Below are positions 37,058 to 47,039 of a stretch of DNA of 64,000 nt, one piece after another. The position numbers and the translations under genes were made by a program. The notes below the pieces were generated by a model. It did not search any database. It was not told where the DNA came from and worked only from the letters and a program-made list of their open reading frames with translations. Every line of letters starts with the position of its first letter. Position 1 is the first letter of the stretch. This DNA is from a bacterium (lineage in GTDB: Bacteria; UBA4055): positions 1 to 64,000 of the forward strand of contig JAKQBN010000030.1 of the NCBI GenBank assembly GCA_029559475.1. The letters run 5' to 3'.

Positions 37058-37659
37058 TATTTTACCTCTTCTTTTTTATATTTAATGTACAGCATAATGC
37101 CCGGTATCGTTTGGAATAAGAGCATCATCGCAGCGAAAACGATGAAAGTGTATTCAATGTAATCATTCGGGATCCAGAACAGAACTATTGCACCGACCCA
37201 CCAGCCTAAAGCAGCAAATTTAAAGATCTTTGTGTTATACACCATTCCTGTGATGAAAAATGCATTTGCAAGAAACATAGCCATTAATGGATTAATCGCC
37301 TGCCATCCGATCATTCCGGAGAAAGTACCGGCAAAGCCGACTACTGTCATTGACACTCCGGTTGATATCCATGTAGCCGCATCGATTTTAAGCGCGCTTG
37401 TGGACACACCTCTTTTTTCCTTTTTCTTACCCATAATAAAAGTGAGTATCCAACCGGCAGCGATCACAAAGATCCACATTAGTCCGATGTGTCTGCCAAT
37501 GTCTGATATCAGCATAAAAAAACTTGACAGCTGAGCAGTTATTATCACTACTCCCCAGAGTATCGCTACGTCACCTCTGTCTTTAATTATATTCTTTGAA
37601 TCAAGGATCACCTGTTTGATGTATTCAAGATTTTCCTGCGCCGCGTTTTTGTTTTCCAT
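37057..37659 (-). CDS. Multi-pass membrane protein paired with a wHTH regulator
   Basis: The 200-residue product has an N-terminal helical cytosolic part and about six hydrophobic segments (for example VAILWGVVIITAQLSSFFML, then MWIFVIAAGWILTFIMG). I do not recognise a functional domain. A longer frame from 37707 exists, but GGGAG seven bases before the ATG at 37659 fixes the start. The coupling to the wHTH gene suggests that the regulator and the membrane protein form one regulatory unit. Confidence 0.7.
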   Translation of the reverse strand: MENKNAAQENLEYIKQVILDSKNIIKDRGDVAILWGVVIITAQLSSFFMLISDIGRHIGLMWIFVIAAGWILTFIMGKKKEKRGVSTSALKIDAATWISTGVSMTVVGFAGTFSGMIGWQAINPLMAMFLANAFFITGMVYNTKIFKFAALGWWVGAIVLFWIPNDYIEYTFIVFAAMMLLFQTIPGIMLYIKYKKEEVK

Positions 37660-37781
37660 TTTTTCTCCCTTTTGTTTTGTTTTATCATTTGTTTTTTTTT
37701 GCACCACTTTAAAGAACTTTAAAATCTAAAGTAATTTACAACATTATTTTTGTGATGTCAAGTGTTATTTTAAATATGCGA

Positions 37782-37961
37782 GACCGGCAGTGATTATTTG
37801 AACGAGCCTTATATCCGGAGAAAAAATATCAAAGATCGTGCCGTTACGGTTAATCTCCAAATCATCATATGATTAATGCCGATATTTTTTTGGAGGATGA
37901 CATGCGAGTGATATTAATGGTTGCAGGATGAGATCCGAAATGAATATATGCCGGGTATATA
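37782..37961 (+). repeat. Dispersed intergenic repeat, copy B (short form)
   Basis: It starts with GACCGGCAGTG (shared with copy C at 60109) and keeps GAACGAGCC, TATATCCGGAGAAAAAATATC, AAAGATCGTGCCG, the ATCATATGATTAATGC palindrome region, GATATTTTTTTGGAGGATGACATG and the right-end box TTGCAGGATGAGATCCGAAATGAA. Relative to copy C two internal blocks of about 50 bp and about 65 bp are missing, so it is an internally deleted form. It occupies most of the 371-bp gap before the O-methyltransferase gene; the rest of the gap is AT-rich and featureless to me. Confidence 0.8.
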
Positions 37962-38030
37962 GAATTTAATGAATTTGATAATTATATAATCATACATTAT
38001 ATTTAGGCCTTAATTCATGGAATAAAAGCA

Positions 38031-38663
38031 ATGGCCCGGCAGACTGAATCTTACATAAATAAACTCCTCGACCTCAAACCGCAGAAAACGGACGGACTCT
38101 ATAATGAACTCGCAGCAAAAGGACATCCCGTCATCAGGCGCGACGTAGCAATGTTCCTGTCGCAGGTCATAACTCTGTCGGAACCCGAAAAAATACTCGA
38201 AATAGGAACCAACGCCGGCTATTCTGCAATAGTCATGGCAAAAGCAATGAAAAAAGGGAAGATATATACGATCGACTACCGTGCGGACAATCATCAGAGT
38301 GCCGCGGAGAACTTCAAAAAGTTCGGAGTCGAAGACAAGATAAGTCTTCTCACGGGCTACGGGAATGACATTATAAAGGAGCTGAACGAGAATTTCGATC
38401 TGATATTCATAGATGCCGATAAAAAGGGATACGGCGCGTATCTCGATTACGCAGCCTGTCATTTAAATCCTAAAGGAGTAATAATCGCGGATAACCTGTT
38501 CTGGAAAGGCGCAGTGATCTCGGAAGAAGCAGGTGATGACCCCAGAGGCGTGACTTCATCTCTGAGAGAATTCAATAAAAAATTCGCCTCTCTGAAAGGA
38601 TTTAAAACGCAGATACTATCCATCGGCGACGGACTCGGATTCGCGGTAAAGGAAGACAGATGA
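38031..38663 (+). CDS. Class I SAM-dependent O-methyltransferase
   Basis: The 210-residue protein is of the caffeoyl-CoA/catechol O-methyltransferase-like family. The SAM-binding LEIGTNAGYSAIVMA is motif I, and FDLIFIDADKKGYGAYLD and GVIIADNLFWKGAV carry the metal-binding acidic residues. The substrate is unknown. It overlaps the downstream Yip1 gene by four bases (ATGA). Its promoter region contains repeat copy B. Confidence 0.9.
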   Translation: MARQTESYINKLLDLKPQKTDGLYNELAAKGHPVIRRDVAMFLSQVITLSEPEKILEIGTNAGYSAIVMAKAMKKGKIYTIDYRADNHQSAAENFKKFGVEDKISLLTGYGNDIIKELNENFDLIFIDADKKGYGAYLDYAACHLNPKGVIIADNLFWKGAVISEEAGDDPRGVTSSLREFNKKFASLKGFKTQILSIGDGLGFAVKEDR

Positions 38664-39334
38664 CAGAAGAGATCGAAAAGGAAATCAGCTACGAAAACAT
38701 ACCTTTTGAAGAACAGAAGAAATACGGATTTTTTAAATCTTTCGGGCTCACAGTATATATGCTCGTAAGAACCCCGTCCGATTTTTTCAGAAGAATGCAC
38801 GTGAATAAAGGCCTCGGATATCCATTTATATTCTTATTAATAGTGCTGACGGTCAGCAACGTAATGAATTATATATACATTAAATATAATATTATTGAAT
38901 CTCCGGCGGAACAGATCACAAAAGCTCTGGAAAGCAGTCCCGAATTAAAGACTCAGGCTGAGGTTTTCAAAAGCATGTTCGATAAAGAGGCCACCCTCTG
39001 GGATATACCCGTAAGCATATTCGCCAATTTCGGTTTCATGTTCCTTCTGGCTGCATACTGGCATCTGATACTTCTGACGATGAAGATCGCGGGGAACGGA
39101 TTCGAAGCGACTGTAAGGATATTCTGCTATTCATCGGTAATACTGCTGACATCTGTTTTTCCGATAAGCTCGCCGTTATTAAATTTCGCAGTCTATATGT
39201 GGTGGGCGTTCATTATGTATAAGGGAATATCAGAAGCGCACGAAGTATCATTGAACCTGGCATGGAGGGGGATGACGATATCTCTATTAGCCACTATGAT
39301 ACCCTTTATACTTTTCGCCGCAGCTTTTTTCTGA
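38660..39334 (+). CDS. Yip1-domain membrane protein
   Basis: The 224-residue product has a soluble N-terminus of about 35 residues, then TVYMLVRTPSDFFRRM and about five transmembrane segments, the pattern of bacterial YIP1-family proteins. The function is unknown. It is coupled to the O-methyltransferase gene and its last 29 bases overlap, on the opposite strand, the end of the ABC transporter gene. Confidence 0.78.
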   Translation: MTEEIEKEISYENIPFEEQKKYGFFKSFGLTVYMLVRTPSDFFRRMHVNKGLGYPFIFLLIVLTVSNVMNYIYIKYNIIESPAEQITKALESSPELKTQAEVFKSMFDKEATLWDIPVSIFANFGFMFLLAAYWHLILLTMKIAGNGFEATVRIFCYSSVILLTSVFPISSPLLNFAVYMWWAFIMYKGISEAHEVSLNLAWRGMTISLLATMIPFILFAAAFF

Positions 39335-42300
39335 ATTTGAACGCCGCGAAAATCATTCTGAAAAAATCACCTCTCGAAAGCATCCAGTAAGCCGCGAAAT
39401 TTATAATAAATCCCATAAATATCATTATTATCGCGTTATAAACGGAAGTATTGACTTTCATATTCAGGAACGGTACCATTTTCTCACGCGTGAATATCGG
39501 ATATATGATCTTCTGATGTTTTTCAGTTTCTGTCATTAGAGGATAAGCATACGAAAGCGCTTCATACTCCATCTTAAACCTGTCATCCCCTGAAATAACC
39601 GTCCTGTGAACCTCCATATTGCCGTACTCGGACATATACCTGCGCCTGAAATCGGAAATGTCCTTCTCCAGCATCCTTTCCTTGACGGTTCTATATGACT
39701 GTATCTCTTCTTTTGATAAACCGCTTTTTTCTTTTTTAATATGCTCGTCCAATGAATTCTGCATAATATCTTTGGCTGAATGATACGAATTATATGTATC
39801 CTGCATTACCAGCAGTCCTTCGTAAGCCCAGCGCGAAGGCATCGCCTGACAGACCTCAGGGATCGGTGAATTCTGATATATCGTCAGAGAAGTATTTAGC
39901 TCTTTATACTGGATCAGCGCTCCGCCGAATATTATCTGCGGGATGAGAATTAAGGGAATAATATTCTGCACGGCTTTTACGCTGAGCCCCGGGATCGATG
40001 ATATGAAAAATCCCAGAGAGATCCCGACGGCTGAGATAACCGTCATAAAAGCAAGATAATACAGGTGAAGTTCTCTGATCTCTAAAAACAAGAAACTGAC
40101 CGTGATGAAAAGAACGTTCTGGATTGTGGCGAATATCATCTGCGTGGAGAATTTTGATACGTAATACCTTAAAAATTCGATATCCAGCATTTTCTCGCGT
40201 CTGATTATCTCCGTATCCTTGATGATCTCGTCCGAGCTGTTCGACATGGCCAGAAATATACCGATTATGACCGTCAGAAAAAGAAAAGTAGGCAGATGGA
40301 TGTTGTTATAAAGCGAATATTCACTGGCGGGAATATACCTTAAAATAAAACCGACAACAGCTGCCAGAAGCGGAGCTTCCAGAAATGTAATTATAATATT
40401 CGATCTGTTCCGCAGCTTGTTAATAAAATTCCTTTTAAACAGAATGACGAACTGAGTTAATTTCCCTTCAAGATCGTAATTCTTTGACGGTACGTCGTTC
40501 ACAATATCTTTTGTGGGTATCTTTACAGGCCTGAGCTCTTTTATGTATTCTGTAAATTTTTCTTTCCAGAATTCCGGCTTGAATTTTCTTTCCGGCAGCA
40601 CCGATCCGTCAACATCCCTTAAAGGTTCTTCGAGAGTATCAAGAAGAATGTCAGGATCATTTTTTCCTATGCTCATGTCAGTGAAATAACTGTTGTACCT
40701 GTTGTACTGCCTGAAATACTGGATCGCGTTATAGGTGCTGCCGTAAAATGCGAGCTTTCCGCCGTGGTCAAGTATCAGAGCTTTATTGAATTTGTTGTAT
40801 ATTTTGTAGCCCGGCTGATGGATCACGGCGAAGATTATTTTTCCCTTTACCGCAAGCTTTTTGAGCAGTTCAACGACTTTCTCGGAATCCTTTGATGAAA
40901 GTCCTGAGGTCGGCTCGTCAAAAAAGTAAATGTTCGAATCAGACAGAAGCTCGAGTCCGATGTTCAGCCTTTTCCTTTCGCCTCCGCTCAGAACCCTTTC
41001 CGATTCCGCACCGACCTTTAAATTCATTTTATCGGAAAGACCGGTCTCCCGTATGACGGACAGCACTCGTTCAGATATGCTTTTACCGTTGAGCTTAGGG
41101 TATCTCAGCCTCGCATTATAATACAGGTTCTCGTAAACAGTGAGATTCTCGAACAGGACATCATCCTGCGGAACGTAGCTGATGAACCGTTTTATCTTTT
41201 CATAGTATTCGAAGAAATCGAAATTATCGGTATGGATCGTGCCTTTCTGCGGTTTTATCATGCCGCACAGGATCTTTAAAAGCGTAGATTTGCCGGCTCC
41301 GCTGGGACCCATTATGCACACAAGATCGCCGTGATCGACCTCGCAGGAGATCCCGTCAACGATCTTCGTTCTATTTTTGAACGAATATTCCAGCCCTTCC
41401 ACACTGTAGGTGATGTATCGGAAATATGTTTTCTCGAAAAGCCCCGCATCAAAATTGAGCTTTAGAACATTACCCTGAATGAAAATAATGTCGCCGTTCT
41501 TCAGCCTGAACTTTTTCCGCTTCTTTACACTTCTGCCGAATATACCCGACTGCCTGTTTATCTGAAAATCCACGTTATCCCGGATTATCCAGAACGGATG
41601 CGGGCAGTCTCCAGTGTTCAGGAAATGGCTGCCGTCTTTATTCGTTATCCTGCTTTCCCACAATGATTCCGAAGCATCAGAAATATGAATTTCTGCTCCC
41701 TGATCGTTAGAAAGCCTGTATTCGTCCCTTTTACTGTCCAGCTTTATATACTCATTGTCAAAATACTCCTGATATTTCAGCTTTCTCAGGTTGATAAAAC
41801 TGTCGTTTATCTTTACGAAATCGTTAACGTTTACATATGTCTCGAATTTACATTCTCTTTCATTTACGCTTATCGAAGTTGTTTTATCGAGAGGTGTTAT
41901 GATGATCTTGCAGCCTGTCATCAGAACTTTAGCCGTGCTGAAACCCTTTTTCTGTTTTTCCAGAATGATCTCTTCCGGCATGTTGTTTACGTAAAATTCC
42001 TTATCGGGATAAAGGTTGTATTTGATCTTAAGATAAAGTTTTATGTCCTCAGATTCGATAAAATAATCGTTAATCCTTATATTAGATCCGTAGATCATGC
42101 TTACAGCAGCCATCGGTTTTAACAGGCAGTTACCGGTAGAAACCGATGAATTCCCATCCGACTTTACCATGAAATTGAAATTTCCTTCATTGAAAAGAAT
42201 GACTCTCAGACCTTCAAAAGGCAGAAATATATCCGAAGCCTCCTTCTCATCTGAAAAATAGAGAAACTTCATCCTTGAGCCTGAATATTTTGACGGAGAT

Positions 42301-42761
42301 ATAGAACCGCTCAGATATAGCTCTTTTCCCATTTCAAAATCGGCCTGATCGATACCGAGAATGGCGGAAACCTTTCTTCCCGTTTCGGTTTTCAGCCTCG
42401 AAACGTTCTGAATATCAAGAAATTCGAGTATCTTGAAAAAAACGAACAGCTTTTCGCCGTATGAGATGCCGCTGTATTTGCTCTGACTGAAGTTTTTTAA
42501 AGTCAGTTTCTGATTTACGTAATCATTGAATCTGTCGAAAAGGTAAAAAGCTATGCTGTCGGGATAGTTCATCCAGTAGAATTCGAGTATATAGGACCGT
42601 TCATCTTCGGTAACTTCACCATCTATCTGAGCTGTCGCTGCGAAAAGTTTTGTAAAAAATATCAGCTTTGATTCTTCGATATTTTTTAAAGTTCCTGTAT
42701 CGGGAGGCGTTCCTTTTTTCTTATAGTCCAGATATCTCTGAAGATGTACAGGCAGTCCCAT
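39306..42761 (-). CDS. ABCG-like half-transporter with TerB-like and FHA-like N-terminal region
   Basis: The 1151-residue fusion begins with a helical TerB/DjlA-like region (about 30-170, FAATAQIDGEVTEDE), followed by beta-rich segments that look like two weak FHA-type modules (about 170-450, ending FRLKNGDIIFIQGNVLKLNF). The ATPase comes next, with Walker A GPSGAGKST, Q-loop VPQDD, signature LSGGERKR, Walker B YFFDEPTSGL and switch VIHQPG. Then comes an ABC-2-type membrane domain of about six segments with a long extracytoplasmic insert of about 130 residues before the last. ABC-then-membrane order is that of ABCG proteins. The substrate is unknown. The start lies 10 bp after rlmD on the same strand. 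Confidence 0.8.
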   Translation of the reverse strand: MGLPVHLQRYLDYKKKGTPPDTGTLKNIEESKLIFFTKLFAATAQIDGEVTEDERSYILEFYWMNYPDSIAFYLFDRFNDYVNQKLTLKNFSQSKYSGISYGEKLFVFFKILEFLDIQNVSRLKTETGRKVSAILGIDQADFEMGKELYLSGSISPSKYSGSRMKFLYFSDEKEASDIFLPFEGLRVILFNEGNFNFMVKSDGNSSVSTGNCLLKPMAAVSMIYGSNIRINDYFIESEDIKLYLKIKYNLYPDKEFYVNNMPEEIILEKQKKGFSTAKVLMTGCKIIITPLDKTTSISVNERECKFETYVNVNDFVKINDSFINLRKLKYQEYFDNEYIKLDSKRDEYRLSNDQGAEIHISDASESLWESRITNKDGSHFLNTGDCPHPFWIIRDNVDFQINRQSGIFGRSVKKRKKFRLKNGDIIFIQGNVLKLNFDAGLFEKTYFRYITYSVEGLEYSFKNRTKIVDGISCEVDHGDLVCIMGPSGAGKSTLLKILCGMIKPQKGTIHTDNFDFFEYYEKIKRFISYVPQDDVLFENLTVYENLYYNARLRYPKLNGKSISERVLSVIRETGLSDKMNLKVGAESERVLSGGERKRLNIGLELLSDSNIYFFDEPTSGLSSKDSEKVVELLKKLAVKGKIIFAVIHQPGYKIYNKFNKALILDHGGKLAFYGSTYNAIQYFRQYNRYNSYFTDMSIGKNDPDILLDTLEEPLRDVDGSVLPERKFKPEFWKEKFTEYIKELRPVKIPTKDIVNDVPSKNYDLEGKLTQFVILFKRNFINKLRNRSNIIITFLEAPLLAAVVGFILRYIPASEYSLYNNIHLPTFLFLTVIIGIFLAMSNSSDEIIKDTEIIRREKMLDIEFLRYYVSKFSTQMIFATIQNVLFITVSFLFLEIRELHLYYLAFMTVISAVGISLGFFISSIPGLSVKAVQNIIPLILIPQIIFGGALIQYKELNTSLTIYQNSPIPEVCQAMPSRWAYEGLLVMQDTYNSYHSAKDIMQNSLDEHIKKEKSGLSKEEIQSYRTVKERMLEKDISDFRRRYMSEYGNMEVHRTVISGDDRFKMEYEALSYAYPLMTETEKHQKIIYPIFTREKMVPFLNMKVNTSVYNAIIMIFMGFIINFAAYWMLSRGDFFRMIFAAFKFRKKLRRKV

Positions 42762-42771
42762 TATTTATTCC

Positions 42772-44157
42772 TTATTCCTGATTCTTTACCAAAAGACCTA
42801 CGGTCTCCACATGGAAAGTATGTGGGAACATATCTACCGGCTGAACTTTTATAAGCTTGTATCCGCCTTCCTCAAGAAGCTGGACATCACGCCCGAATGT
42901 TGACGGGTTGCAGGACACATAAACGATCTTCGGCACTTTAGAACCTATAAGTGCTTCAACTACCTTGGGATGCATTCCGTCTCTTGGCGGATCGGTTATT
43001 ATCACATCGAAATTTTCCTTAAAAAGTTCGCCGTCCTTTGCAAGTTTCAGCATATCGCCGGAAACGAATTTACAGTTAGATATCCCGTTCAGCCCTGCGT
43101 TTCTCTTTGCGTTGATAACGGCGTTCTCAACAAGCTCGAATCCCGTGACGCTTTTTACGCGTCCGCTTATGTAAAGAGCTATCGTACCTACACCGCAGTA
43201 AAGGTCGAGAACATTCTCAGAACCGTTAAATCCCGCGTAATCGATAACTGTATCGTAAAGTTTAGTCACCTGCTCCGGATTGACCTGGAAGAAAGTGTCG
43301 CAGCTCAGTTCGAATTTCAAACCGCCTATCGTATCGATCAGCGTTTCGGTTCCCCGTATAAGAATGCTTTCCTCTCCGTAGGCTGTGGATGACAACCCTG
43401 AATTTATCGTATTAATGAAAGAAGCTAATTCGGGGAATTCCGAGAACAGCCTGTCTGCGATATCTTTGATCTCTTTTAATTTTCTTGATTTTGTAATCAG
43501 ATTGATCATTATCCGGTCGTCATTCGTTTTTCTGATGACCATATATCTTAAAAATCCGGTATGCTGAACAACATCATAAGGTTCCAGCCCCGATGATCTA
43601 AGCGTTTTTCTCAGTGATTGATAAACTCTGTTCATCAGATCGGTCTGCAGATTGCAATGATCGATATCTATAGCCTTGCTGAAAAATTTCGGAGCGTGAA
43701 ATCCGAGCGTGAATCCTTCTTCCTCCAACCCTTTTTCTTCTTCTGTATAATATCTCAGTTTCGAGAATGTAAATTCTGTTTTGTTACGGTAATTATTATG
43801 AATCTTACATTTTATTATAGGGTGCATTTCGCAGTCAATTACTTTTCCGATCCTGCGAACGCAGTCCTTCACGACCTCTTCCTTTATGTAAGTCTGATAG
43901 TCGTACTCCACGTCTCTGAGCTTACAGCCTCCGCAGGTGGGATAATACCGGCAGTCGGATTCTTTTCTGTGAGGGGATCTTTCGATTATCTCTTTGGCGA
44001 CAGCCTCGATGTATCCTGACTTTCTTTTCTTAACATAAGCTTGTACCTTTTCGCCGGGCAGAGCTCTTTCGAGCATCACCTTTCTGCCTTCATATTCGGA
44101 CAGGCATTTCCCGCCGTATATCGGCTTTCCGGCCGTTAATTCGATCAATTGTTTCAT
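42772..44157 (-). CDS. rlmD: 23S rRNA (uracil-5-)-methyltransferase, RlmD type
   Basis: The 461-residue product has an N-terminal TRAM domain (about 1-60), an iron-sulfur cysteine cluster CRYYPTCGGCKLRD (about residues 79-90), and a C-terminal SAM domain with VLDLYCGVGTIALY, DVIITDPPRDG and the catalytic YVSCNPSTFGRD. It methylates a uracil of 23S rRNA (U1939 in E. coli); RlmCD-like dual specificity is possible. It is probably cotranscribed with the downstream ABC gene. Confidence 0.9.
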   Translation of the reverse strand: MKQLIELTAGKPIYGGKCLSEYEGRKVMLERALPGEKVQAYVKKRKSGYIEAVAKEIIERSPHRKESDCRYYPTCGGCKLRDVEYDYQTYIKEEVVKDCVRRIGKVIDCEMHPIIKCKIHNNYRNKTEFTFSKLRYYTEEEKGLEEEGFTLGFHAPKFFSKAIDIDHCNLQTDLMNRVYQSLRKTLRSSGLEPYDVVQHTGFLRYMVIRKTNDDRIMINLITKSRKLKEIKDIADRLFSEFPELASFINTINSGLSSTAYGEESILIRGTETLIDTIGGLKFELSCDTFFQVNPEQVTKLYDTVIDYAGFNGSENVLDLYCGVGTIALYISGRVKSVTGFELVENAVINAKRNAGLNGISNCKFVSGDMLKLAKDGELFKENFDVIITDPPRDGMHPKVVEALIGSKVPKIVYVSCNPSTFGRDVQLLEEGGYKLIKVQPVDMFPHTFHVETVGLLVKNQE

Positions 44158-44240
44158 TCAGCCTTCAGTTAAATTAGAAGTTAAATATAAACGTTTAAAT
44201 TACTTTTTTAAAGAAAATAAAATTCCAACTTGAAGTTGTA

Positions 44241-45593
44241 TCATACATTTATTTTGGAATGATCCCTTTTATACTTCAGCATTTTTGCAATTAAGATCAT
44301 TCCTATTATGCCTGCTGAAATATCCGTTATGAGCCTTGCTGAAAAGATTCCCCTTATGCCGAACAAACTGCTTCCGAGTATCGAAAGAGGTATCAGTAAA
44401 ACAAGGATCCTTACAATATTGAGCACTGTGGCAAGGACCGGCTTGTGGATTCCGGTCAGGAAAAATCCGCTGTAGCGGTGGATCTCCATCATTCCATAGC
44501 CGAACGATATTGTACGGACATACAGAACGAATATTTCTATGACTTTAGGATCATTTGTAAATATCTGCGCTAAGTAAGGCGCGCTTGTATAAAATACGGC
44601 GGCTATGAAGAATCCGTAATAGAATGCGAACTTTATTGAATATATTTTAGCCTGATGTATCCTGTCGAACCTGCCGGCGCCGTAATTCTGGCTGACGAAC
44701 GGCACTAATGACATTCCGAGAGCCATCGGGATCACGAAAGCGAACATCTCCATCCTTCCGGCCGCGCTTGCGGCGGCTACGGCTTCAATACCGTGTCTGC
44801 TTATAAGCGCAGTAACGACCGCAGCGGATAACGGCATCAGCATCATGCTTATGCTGCCAGGAATGGCAAATCCCATTATCTTTTTGCATGACCTGAAAAA
44901 ATGACCCGTTTCAGGCTCTTTAAGTTTAAGCAGTTTGTGCTTTTTAAAAAGAAGGTAGAACAGCCAAACAGAAGTTACTGCCTGTCCGATCACGGTTGCG
45001 AGCGCAGCTCCTAAAATGCCCATCGCCGGAAGTCCGAACCATCCGAATATGAACATCGGATCGAGTACGCAGTTTAGAAGCGCTCCGGTAGCCATAAAAG
45101 CGCTCGCCTGCTTTGATTCTCCCAACGATATCATGATCCCGTTGCCCATCATCGGAAAAGCCATGAACACGGCTCCGAAATACCAGGTGTTCATATAACT
45201 TTTTATTAACGGCATCGTAGTCTCGTCTGCTCCAAGCTTCGAGAAAATGTAATCTACAGAAAAATAACCCGCCGCGGCCAGCAGTACCGAAAGGATCACG
45301 ACAAGAATAACTCCGTGAGTAACGAGCCTGGATGCTGAAGCGTGATCTTTGCGCCCGAGAGCGTGGGATGTCAGAGTTGTTACTCCGGTACCTATTCCGC
45401 CGGCTATAAAAGTCAGCATCATAACGACAGGCATAGTAAATCCCATCGCGGCCAACGGAACAGTGCCCAGCCTAGACACGAAATAAGTGTCGGCGAGGTT
45501 ATATGTATTCATCGCGAAGGTTCCCACAAGCATCGGGAAAGCCATCTTGAAAAGTGTTCGTTTTACTGATAATTTTGCGACTAATTCAGACAT
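44241..45593 (-). CDS. MATE family efflux transporter
   Basis: The 450-residue product has 12 predicted membrane segments and two homologous MatE halves, with PMLVGTFAMNTYNLADTYFVSRLG at the start and GIGTGVTTLTSHALGRKD typical of the NorM/DinF group. It exports cationic drugs or metabolites in exchange for sodium or protons. The substrate is unknown. It is followed, in the minus direction, by an 83-bp gap before rlmD. Confidence 0.92.
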   Translation of the reverse strand: MSELVAKLSVKRTLFKMAFPMLVGTFAMNTYNLADTYFVSRLGTVPLAAMGFTMPVVMMLTFIAGGIGTGVTTLTSHALGRKDHASASRLVTHGVILVVILSVLLAAAGYFSVDYIFSKLGADETTMPLIKSYMNTWYFGAVFMAFPMMGNGIMISLGESKQASAFMATGALLNCVLDPMFIFGWFGLPAMGILGAALATVIGQAVTSVWLFYLLFKKHKLLKLKEPETGHFFRSCKKIMGFAIPGSISMMLMPLSAAVVTALISRHGIEAVAAASAAGRMEMFAFVIPMALGMSLVPFVSQNYGAGRFDRIHQAKIYSIKFAFYYGFFIAAVFYTSAPYLAQIFTNDPKVIEIFVLYVRTISFGYGMMEIHRYSGFFLTGIHKPVLATVLNIVRILVLLIPLSILGSSLFGIRGIFSARLITDISAGIIGMILIAKMLKYKRDHSKINV

Positions 45594-45606
45594 TATTTAG
45601 TTCCTT

Positions 45607-46128
45607 TTACAATAACAAATAGAATTCCAGGTTTATACCCGGAAAAAAGTTAATGTCTAGATCATCAAGAAAGGGTTCTTCCGCATCTTTCTTTTCATCT
45701 ACTTTGTCAAAAACAAGATAATTAATCCCGGCATCCAGCCTGATACCCGTTCTTTCTGAGATTCTGAAACTTTTTCCCGCCTGTAAATTAAACCATCCGT
45801 TTGTGCTTTTTTCATCATCAGATTCCGAGAAATTAAGTGTAACACCGGGTTTTATATATAAAGACTTGTATTTGGAATGATAAAAGTAAACGTCAAAAGA
45901 AAGAGCCTGAGTATTTTCAAGCATTTCATCAGGCACAGAACCGGCTCTTAATCCGAACCATATACCTTCAGCGGCATTTATCCTTAATCCTCCATAAAAC
46001 AGCTCAAGATATCCTGCTCCGGCTGATACTTCATAACTCGGGTAATGAGCAATATTTTCATCTGCCGAAAGCTGCCCGAAGGATGCAATTGTAAATACGA
46101 ACATTAATGACATAATCCAATTTCTCAT
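45607..46128 (-). CDS. Exported protein, probable small outer-membrane barrel
   Basis: The 173-residue product has a clear signal peptide (cleavage near SFGQLSA, about residue 22) and then strand-like alternation (YEVSAGAGYLELFYGGLRINA, GWFNLQAGKSFRIS), ending in the hydrophobic strand LEFYLLL. An eight-stranded barrel is plausible. No family was recognised. It lies 13 bp before the MATE gene on the same strand. Confidence 0.55.
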   Translation of the reverse strand: MRNWIMSLMFVFTIASFGQLSADENIAHYPSYEVSAGAGYLELFYGGLRINAAEGIWFGLRAGSVPDEMLENTQALSFDVYFYHSKYKSLYIKPGVTLNFSESDDEKSTNGWFNLQAGKSFRISERTGIRLDAGINYLVFDKVDEKKDAEEPFLDDLDINFFPGINLEFYLLL

Positions 46129-46146
46129 AACATGACCCCTAATTTA

Positions 46147-46431
46147 TTACTTTTTCTTCTTCACGATCTTACCTTCAATAAAATTCTCATCATACTCGAT
46201 CTTATCACTCCTGTCCCATCTGACCCACGAACCGTGCTTTAAATTATTCATAAAATGCCCGATTTCCCACAACTGCCCGGTTTCGCGATAAAATTTCCAT
46301 TCGCCTTCAAATAGCTCATTAATGTACGGACCCTCAGCTTTAAGCTTGCCGCTTTTATAGTAATAAGTCAGCTTTTTACCCGAAAGAACATATATCTTCT
46401 GACCGTTCGCGTATGTGTCTTTTCCAAGCAT
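46147..46431 (-). CDS. Small MORN-like repeat protein
   Basis: The 94-residue product has three MORN-2-type repeats: YYKSGKLKAEGPYINELFEG, FYRETGQLWEIGHFMNNLKHG and WDRSDKIEYDENFIEGK. There is no signal peptide. Such repeats often make short beta-hairpin stacks used for binding. The function is unknown. It sits 18 bp upstream of the exported barrel gene. Confidence 0.65.
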   Translation of the reverse strand: MLGKDTYANGQKIYVLSGKKLTYYYKSGKLKAEGPYINELFEGEWKFYRETGQLWEIGHFMNNLKHGSWVRWDRSDKIEYDENFIEGKIVKKKK

Positions 46432-46457
46432 ACTAACCTCCCTAATATAAATAATAT

Positions 46458-47009
46458 CTATACTAGTTTTTTCCCTGCTTCCTTAGCCTGCGCCATCATT
46501 TCAGCGGGAATTTCCTGTCCGTAATTCATCTGTCCGCCGCAGCTTATCTTGCCTGCGATCTCCATTTTAAAAAATCCCGATAAAGTTCCGCAGACGCTTT
46601 CCGTAACGGCCTTGTAATTATCGGCCGGAGCTCCGCTGGTAATTATAACAACGGCTTTCTTTCCCGGTGTTCTGTTAACGGTAAAATCAGGTTCGACGAA
46701 TATACAGAACCTGTCGAGAAATGTCTTGGATGTTCCGCATATATAATCCATATAGATCGGAGCCGCCCATACTAAAGCGTCAGCTTCAACCAGTTTTTTC
46801 ATTACCGGAACAAGGTCGTCTTTCTTTGTACAGAAACCCGGATCAGAATCTGACATCTGGCAGTTTCCGCATGATTTGAAATCCAAATCATAAAGATATA
46901 CATATTCAACCTCAGAACCATTCCTGACCGCCTCATCGCAAACCGCTTTAGCAATTTTCGCGCCTGTTCCTTCTTTCCTCGCACTGCTAATGACCGCTAA
47001 TATCTTCAT
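46458..47009 (-). CDS. Flavodoxin-like NAD(P)H-dependent oxidoreductase
   Basis: The 183-residue product opens VISSARKEGTGAKIAKAV, the phosphate loop for FMN in the NADPH-dependent FMN reductase/iron-sulfur flavoprotein family, followed by a cysteine pair in SCGNCQM and the flavin-contact segment WAAPIYMDYICGTSKTFLDR. It probably reduces quinones or similar small substrates. I see only two close cysteines (plus one distal), so a full iron-sulfur cluster site is doubtful. Confidence 0.82.
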   Translation of the reverse strand: MKILAVISSARKEGTGAKIAKAVCDEAVRNGSEVEYVYLYDLDFKSCGNCQMSDSDPGFCTKKDDLVPVMKKLVEADALVWAAPIYMDYICGTSKTFLDRFCIFVEPDFTVNRTPGKKAVVIITSGAPADNYKAVTESVCGTLSGFFKMEIAGKISCGGQMNYGQEIPAEMMAQAKEAGKKLV

Positions 47010-47039
47010 TCCAGACTCCTTTCCGTTATTTTAATTATT

